In this document: positions 30,835-33,213 of the stretch, piece by piece | Layout of the letters: each line of letters starts with the position of its first letter | Numbering within the stretch: the stretch's first letter is position 1 | Assembly (NCBI GenBank): GCA_018713435.1 | Contig: DVOS01000038.1 | Span: forward strand, 1 to 33,213 | Direction of reading: 5' to 3' | Source of the DNA: Candidatus Merdiplasma excrementigallinarum | GTDB lineage: Bacteria; Bacillota; Clostridia; Lachnospirales; Lachnospiraceae | DNA length: 33,213 bases | Notes under the pieces: model-generated | Database searches by the model: none | Told to the model about the DNA's origin: nothing | What the model saw: the letters and a program-made list of their open reading frames with translations, nothing else | Program-made: the position numbers and the translations under genes

Positions 30835-31863
30835 TCAGTTAAAGCCCACCAGTTTTCTTGCCGCCTTGTACCCGGCTACCGAGAGTTTTCTCCCCAGCCA
30901 TCCGGGCAGGTTCATGCTGATTCCCAGTATGCTCCAGCGCAGGCGCCGGTACATCTTCGGGCTTGTCTTTTTCAGATAAGCCCATATTTTTTTCTTCTTT
31001 TCCAGATTCTCCTTTGTCCCGCTTACCAGCAGCAGGCTGGAAGTTACGGTCATGATCTTGTCCAGGTAAATATACATATATTTTTCCACATGGGGATCCA
31101 GCCCCTCAAAATTCTGCCGGTTCATAATATCGATCATCATCCGGTTCACCTTGATCTGCTGGTCAATGCGGCCGATCATCACCTGTTCATTCACCGACTG
31201 GTCTTCCCTGCCGATGTAATAGTGATAAAATACCACATCCATGTAATAAAGCTTTTTCACATAGGGAAAAGGCTGAAACGCGAACAGATTGTCCACATAA
31301 AAGGTGTGCTTTGGCAGCACCATGCCGCTCTCTCTGGCCGTCCGGGTGCGGTAGAAAATATTGTGCATCAGGATATACTGGGTTTCTTTCATGTGTCCCA
31401 TGGCAGACCAGTCAAACACCCGGTTTACCGGGAAAACGCCCCGGAAATGCACCACTTTTTTATGCCGGGCTCCTTCCTTGTCATAGACGAAATCCGCCAG
31501 CAGCATATCCACGGGGGTACCGGCCTCCTCCAGCTCCTTCAGTCTGGCTACAATGGCTTTCAGGGCTTTTGTGTCCGCCCAGTCATCGCTGTCGATCACT
31601 TTGTAATACAGGCCGGAGGCATTGCGAAGCCCCGCGTTTACCGCCTCCCCGTGACCGCCGTTCTCCTGGTGGATGGCCCGGATTATGCCCGGATATTTCT
31701 CCTGGTACTCGTCGGCGATCTGGGGCGTTCTGTCTTTCGTGGAACCGTCGTCCACAATCAGAATCTCAATATCCTCCCCCGCCGGCAGCAGAGAACGGAT
31801 ACAATGCTCCATATACGCTTCTGAATTATAGCAGGGTATGGCGACTGTCAGTATTTTACTCAT
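30835..31863 (-). CDS. Family 2 glycosyltransferase
   Basis: This 342-aa protein has a GT-A fold: ILTVAIPCYNSEAYMEHCIRSLLP, then ILIVDDGSTKDRTPQIADEY, NGGHGEAVNAGLRNASGLYYKVIDSDDWAD with the metal-binding DSDD, and a C-terminal part rich in aromatic and basic residues. There is no clear membrane anchor. Substrate is not predictable; such enzymes build cell-surface polysaccharides, teichoic-acid-like polymers or glycolipids. I chose the ATG at 31863: it has GAGGAG upstream and overlaps the mutY stop by four bases (ATGA). The longer frame to 32049 lies inside mutY and is not real. It is probably coupled to mutY translation, although the two functions are unrelated. Confidence 0.93.
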   Translation of the reverse strand: MSKILTVAIPCYNSEAYMEHCIRSLLPAGEDIEILIVDDGSTKDRTPQIADEYQEKYPGIIRAIHQENGGHGEAVNAGLRNASGLYYKVIDSDDWADTKALKAIVARLKELEEAGTPVDMLLADFVYDKEGARHKKVVHFRGVFPVNRVFDWSAMGHMKETQYILMHNIFYRTRTARESGMVLPKHTFYVDNLFAFQPFPYVKKLYYMDVVFYHYYIGREDQSVNEQVMIGRIDQQIKVNRMMIDIMNRQNFEGLDPHVEKYMYIYLDKIMTVTSSLLLVSGTKENLEKKKKIWAYLKKTSPKMYRRLRWSILGISMNLPGWLGRKLSVAGYKAARKLVGFN

Positions 31864-32960
31864 TTTTTTCTCCTCATCTTGGTATTTTCCGTCTCCGTCC
31901 GCATAAAAAGCCAGTCGGCATAGGCTCCGAAGGCAGAGGGAATGGGATACTCCCGCCGTGTTCTCTCCGGCTCCACTGCCAGGAACTCCCCTCCGGCCTC
32001 TCTCTCCTCCATATCTTCCACCAGCACCGCATATCCTATCATGTTCCATTCCACATGGCTGAATATGTGCCGGGCCCCCGGAAGAGGCAGAATGCGCAGC
32101 GGAGAAAATCCCTTTTCTTTCAGATAGGATACCGCCTGGTCTTCACTCAGATGTCCCGACAGATTCGGCAGTTCATACAGACCTGCCAGCAGCCCTTGGG
32201 ACGGGCGTTTTCTGATCACAGTCCGGGTCCCGTCCCCGATCACCAGCACGGTTTTCTCCTGCAGCTGTCTGGCCTGCTTTTTGCTTCGGACCGGAAGTTC
32301 CCGCTCCCTTCCGTGCCTTCTGGCCATGCACAGCTGCTTAAGGGGACAGGCCGGGCAGTCCGGCGCCCCTCCCGGAAGGCAGATCAGCGCCCCCAGCTCC
32401 ATCAGCGCCTGGTTAAAAACCCCCGGCTCTTCACGGGGCATCACTTCCTGCAGCATTTCTTCCATCCGGCGTTTCACGGAGGGCTTTAAAATATCTTCTT
32501 CATTTCCTGTAATCCGGCTGATTACCCGCAGCACATTTCCGTCCACGGCAGGCACCGGAATATGAAACGCGATGGAGGCAATGGCTCCCGCCGTATAGCT
32601 GCCTATGCCCGGCAGCTCCAGAAGTTTCCTGTAATCCGCAGGCAGACATCCCTCGTACTGCTCCATCACAATCCGGGCCGCTTTCTGCATATTCCGGACC
32701 CGGTTGTAATATCCCAGTCCTTCCCACAGCTTCAGCAGCCTGTCCTCCCCGCAGTCCGCCAGGGCCTTTATATCCGGAAGCGCTTTGATAAATCTGGCAA
32801 AATAAGGTTTTACCGCTTCCACCCTGGTCTGCTGCAGCATAATTTCCGATACCCACACATAGTAGGGCAGCGGCTGCTCCCGCCAGGGGAGCTCTCTCGC
32901 GTGTTCCTGAAACCAGCTTAGCAGCGGTTTCTTTATCTCTTCTATATGGTCCGTTATCAT
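31860..32960 (-). CDS. mutY: Adenine DNA glycosylase MutY
   Basis: This 366-aa enzyme removes adenine paired with 8-oxoguanine. The catalytic glutamate is E39 in VSEIMLQQTRVEAV, the helix-hairpin-helix is LPGIGSYTAGAIASIAF, the catalytic aspartate is D140 in VDGNVLRVISRI, and the iron-sulphur cluster cysteines are C194, C202, C205 and C211 (seven-residue first spacing, seen in some Gram-positive members). Residues from about 235 form the NUDIX-like domain that reads 8-oxoguanine. The ATG at 32960 has no Shine-Dalgarno sequence and lies exactly at the start predicted from its promoter. It overlaps the glycosyltransferase by four bases. Confidence 0.97.
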   Translation of the reverse strand: MITDHIEEIKKPLLSWFQEHARELPWREQPLPYYVWVSEIMLQQTRVEAVKPYFARFIKALPDIKALADCGEDRLLKLWEGLGYYNRVRNMQKAARIVMEQYEGCLPADYRKLLELPGIGSYTAGAIASIAFHIPVPAVDGNVLRVISRITGNEEDILKPSVKRRMEEMLQEVMPREEPGVFNQALMELGALICLPGGAPDCPACPLKQLCMARRHGRERELPVRSKKQARQLQEKTVLVIGDGTRTVIRKRPSQGLLAGLYELPNLSGHLSEDQAVSYLKEKGFSPLRILPLPGARHIFSHVEWNMIGYAVLVEDMEEREAGGEFLAVEPERTRREYPIPSAFGAYADWLFMRTETENTKMRRKK

Positions 32961-32966
32961 AAGACT

Positions 32967-32994
32967 ATTCTAACAGAAATCCCGGGTAAGTCAA
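32967..32994 (-). promoter_or_regulatory. Extended -10 promoter of mutY, predicted leaderless
   Basis: On the minus strand a -35 TTGACT (32989-32994) and -10 TAGAAT (32967-32972) are 16 bases apart, with TG one base before the -10 (extended -10). A start seven bases after the -10 is base 32960, the A of the mutY ATG. The -35 overlaps the stop codon of the upstream SPOR gene. Confidence 0.65.
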
Positions 32995-33213
32995 CCGGCT
33001 CCCTCTTTTATCAGCAGGGTGGAATACCCCATTCCCCGGAGCATACGCTCCATTTTAATGGCATTATCCAGGTTCTCAAAAGCGCCTGTCTGCACTCTGT
33101 AGAGATCGCCCTGCCGGGCAATATAAGCCGGATATCCCTGCCTTCCCAGCTGGTAAACCATATCCTGGGCATACCGGGGATTTCGAAAGGCTCCTGTCTG
33201 TACCCGGTAGAGA
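32991..33213 (-). CDS. C-terminal end of a protein with tandem SPOR repeats
   Basis: Only the last 73 codons are in the window; the start lies beyond the right edge. The visible part holds two SPOR-type repeats, LYRVQTGAFRNPRYAQDMVYQLGRQGYPAYIARQGD and LYRVQTGAFENLDNAIKMERMLRGMGYSTLLIKEG, which share the nine-residue opening LYRVQTGAF but use different codons. SPOR domains bind glycan strands stripped of their stem peptides, so the protein probably acts at the cell wall, for example as an N-acetylmuramoyl-L-alanine amidase; the catalytic part is not visible. The TGA stop (32991-32993) lies within the mutY -35. Confidence 0.85.
   Translation of the reverse strand, partial: LYRVQTGAFRNPRYAQDMVYQLGRQGYPAYIARQGDLYRVQTGAFENLDNAIKMERMLRGMGYSTLLIKEGAG

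Noticed and set aside
716..33213. Mobile element, prophage, CRISPR array or toxin-antitoxin pair
   Set aside because: I saw no terminal repeats, transposase or integrase motifs, repeated spacers, or paired small genes; the gene order is that of a conserved core region.

Overview
The window reads as chromosomal DNA from a low-GC-phylum Gram-positive of the class Clostridia, most likely a Lachnospiraceae-type gut anaerobe with a fairly GC-rich genome. The evidence is the gene order (ylxM-ffh-rpsP-khpA-rimM-trmD-rplS and tmcAL/pta-ackA-yceD-rpmF-plsX-acpP-rnc-smc-ftsY), a bacterial GlnRS, single-domain Pta with AckA, and strong AGGAGG-type ribosome binding sites. Almost every gene is on the minus strand; only three genes (tmcAL, a TraX-family gene and a lipid kinase) are on the plus strand. 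I see no rRNA, tRNA, IS element, prophage or CRISPR array. The species call is inference.

Layout from right to left, which is the direction of most transcription. At 32991-33213 is the end of a gene with two SPOR repeats. Next come mutY and a family-2 glycosyltransferase, coupled by an ATGA overlap; mutY has a promoter that predicts a leaderless mRNA. A plus-strand diacylglycerol-kinase-like gene converges on these and shares a divergent promoter region with glnS. After the glnS terminator come a YdcF-family gene, a HAD phosphatase and an 84-aa orphan, which meet a plus-strand traX almost end to end. tmcAL (plus) and pta-ackA (minus) diverge from one intergenic region.

The middle holds the core-cell block. 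yceD-rpmF has its own promoter. plsX-acpP-rnc-smc-ftsY-ilvA has another promoter, with an inverted repeat between its -35 and -10. ylxM-ffh-rpsP-khpA-rimM-trmD has a promoter whose -35 lies in the same TGTCAA-N10-TTGACA inverted repeat as the yceD promoter. These operons join lipid synthesis, RNase III, SMC, protein targeting (Ffh and FtsY) and ribosome maturation. rplS has its own extended -10 promoter inside the end of trmD, a structured leader and a strong terminator.

Left of rplS is a compact run: lepB, rbgA, a second lepB, rnhB, yraN, pgeF, a very large PHP/EndoQ-like plus UvrD-like helicase fusion, and degV. A truncated AAA-type ATPase with its own promoter lies at the left edge. The most unusual item is the EndoQ-helicase fusion. 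It joins a nuclease module of the type that nicks deaminated DNA to a UvrD-type motor, and it carries a sliding-clamp-binding-like pentapeptide after each module.
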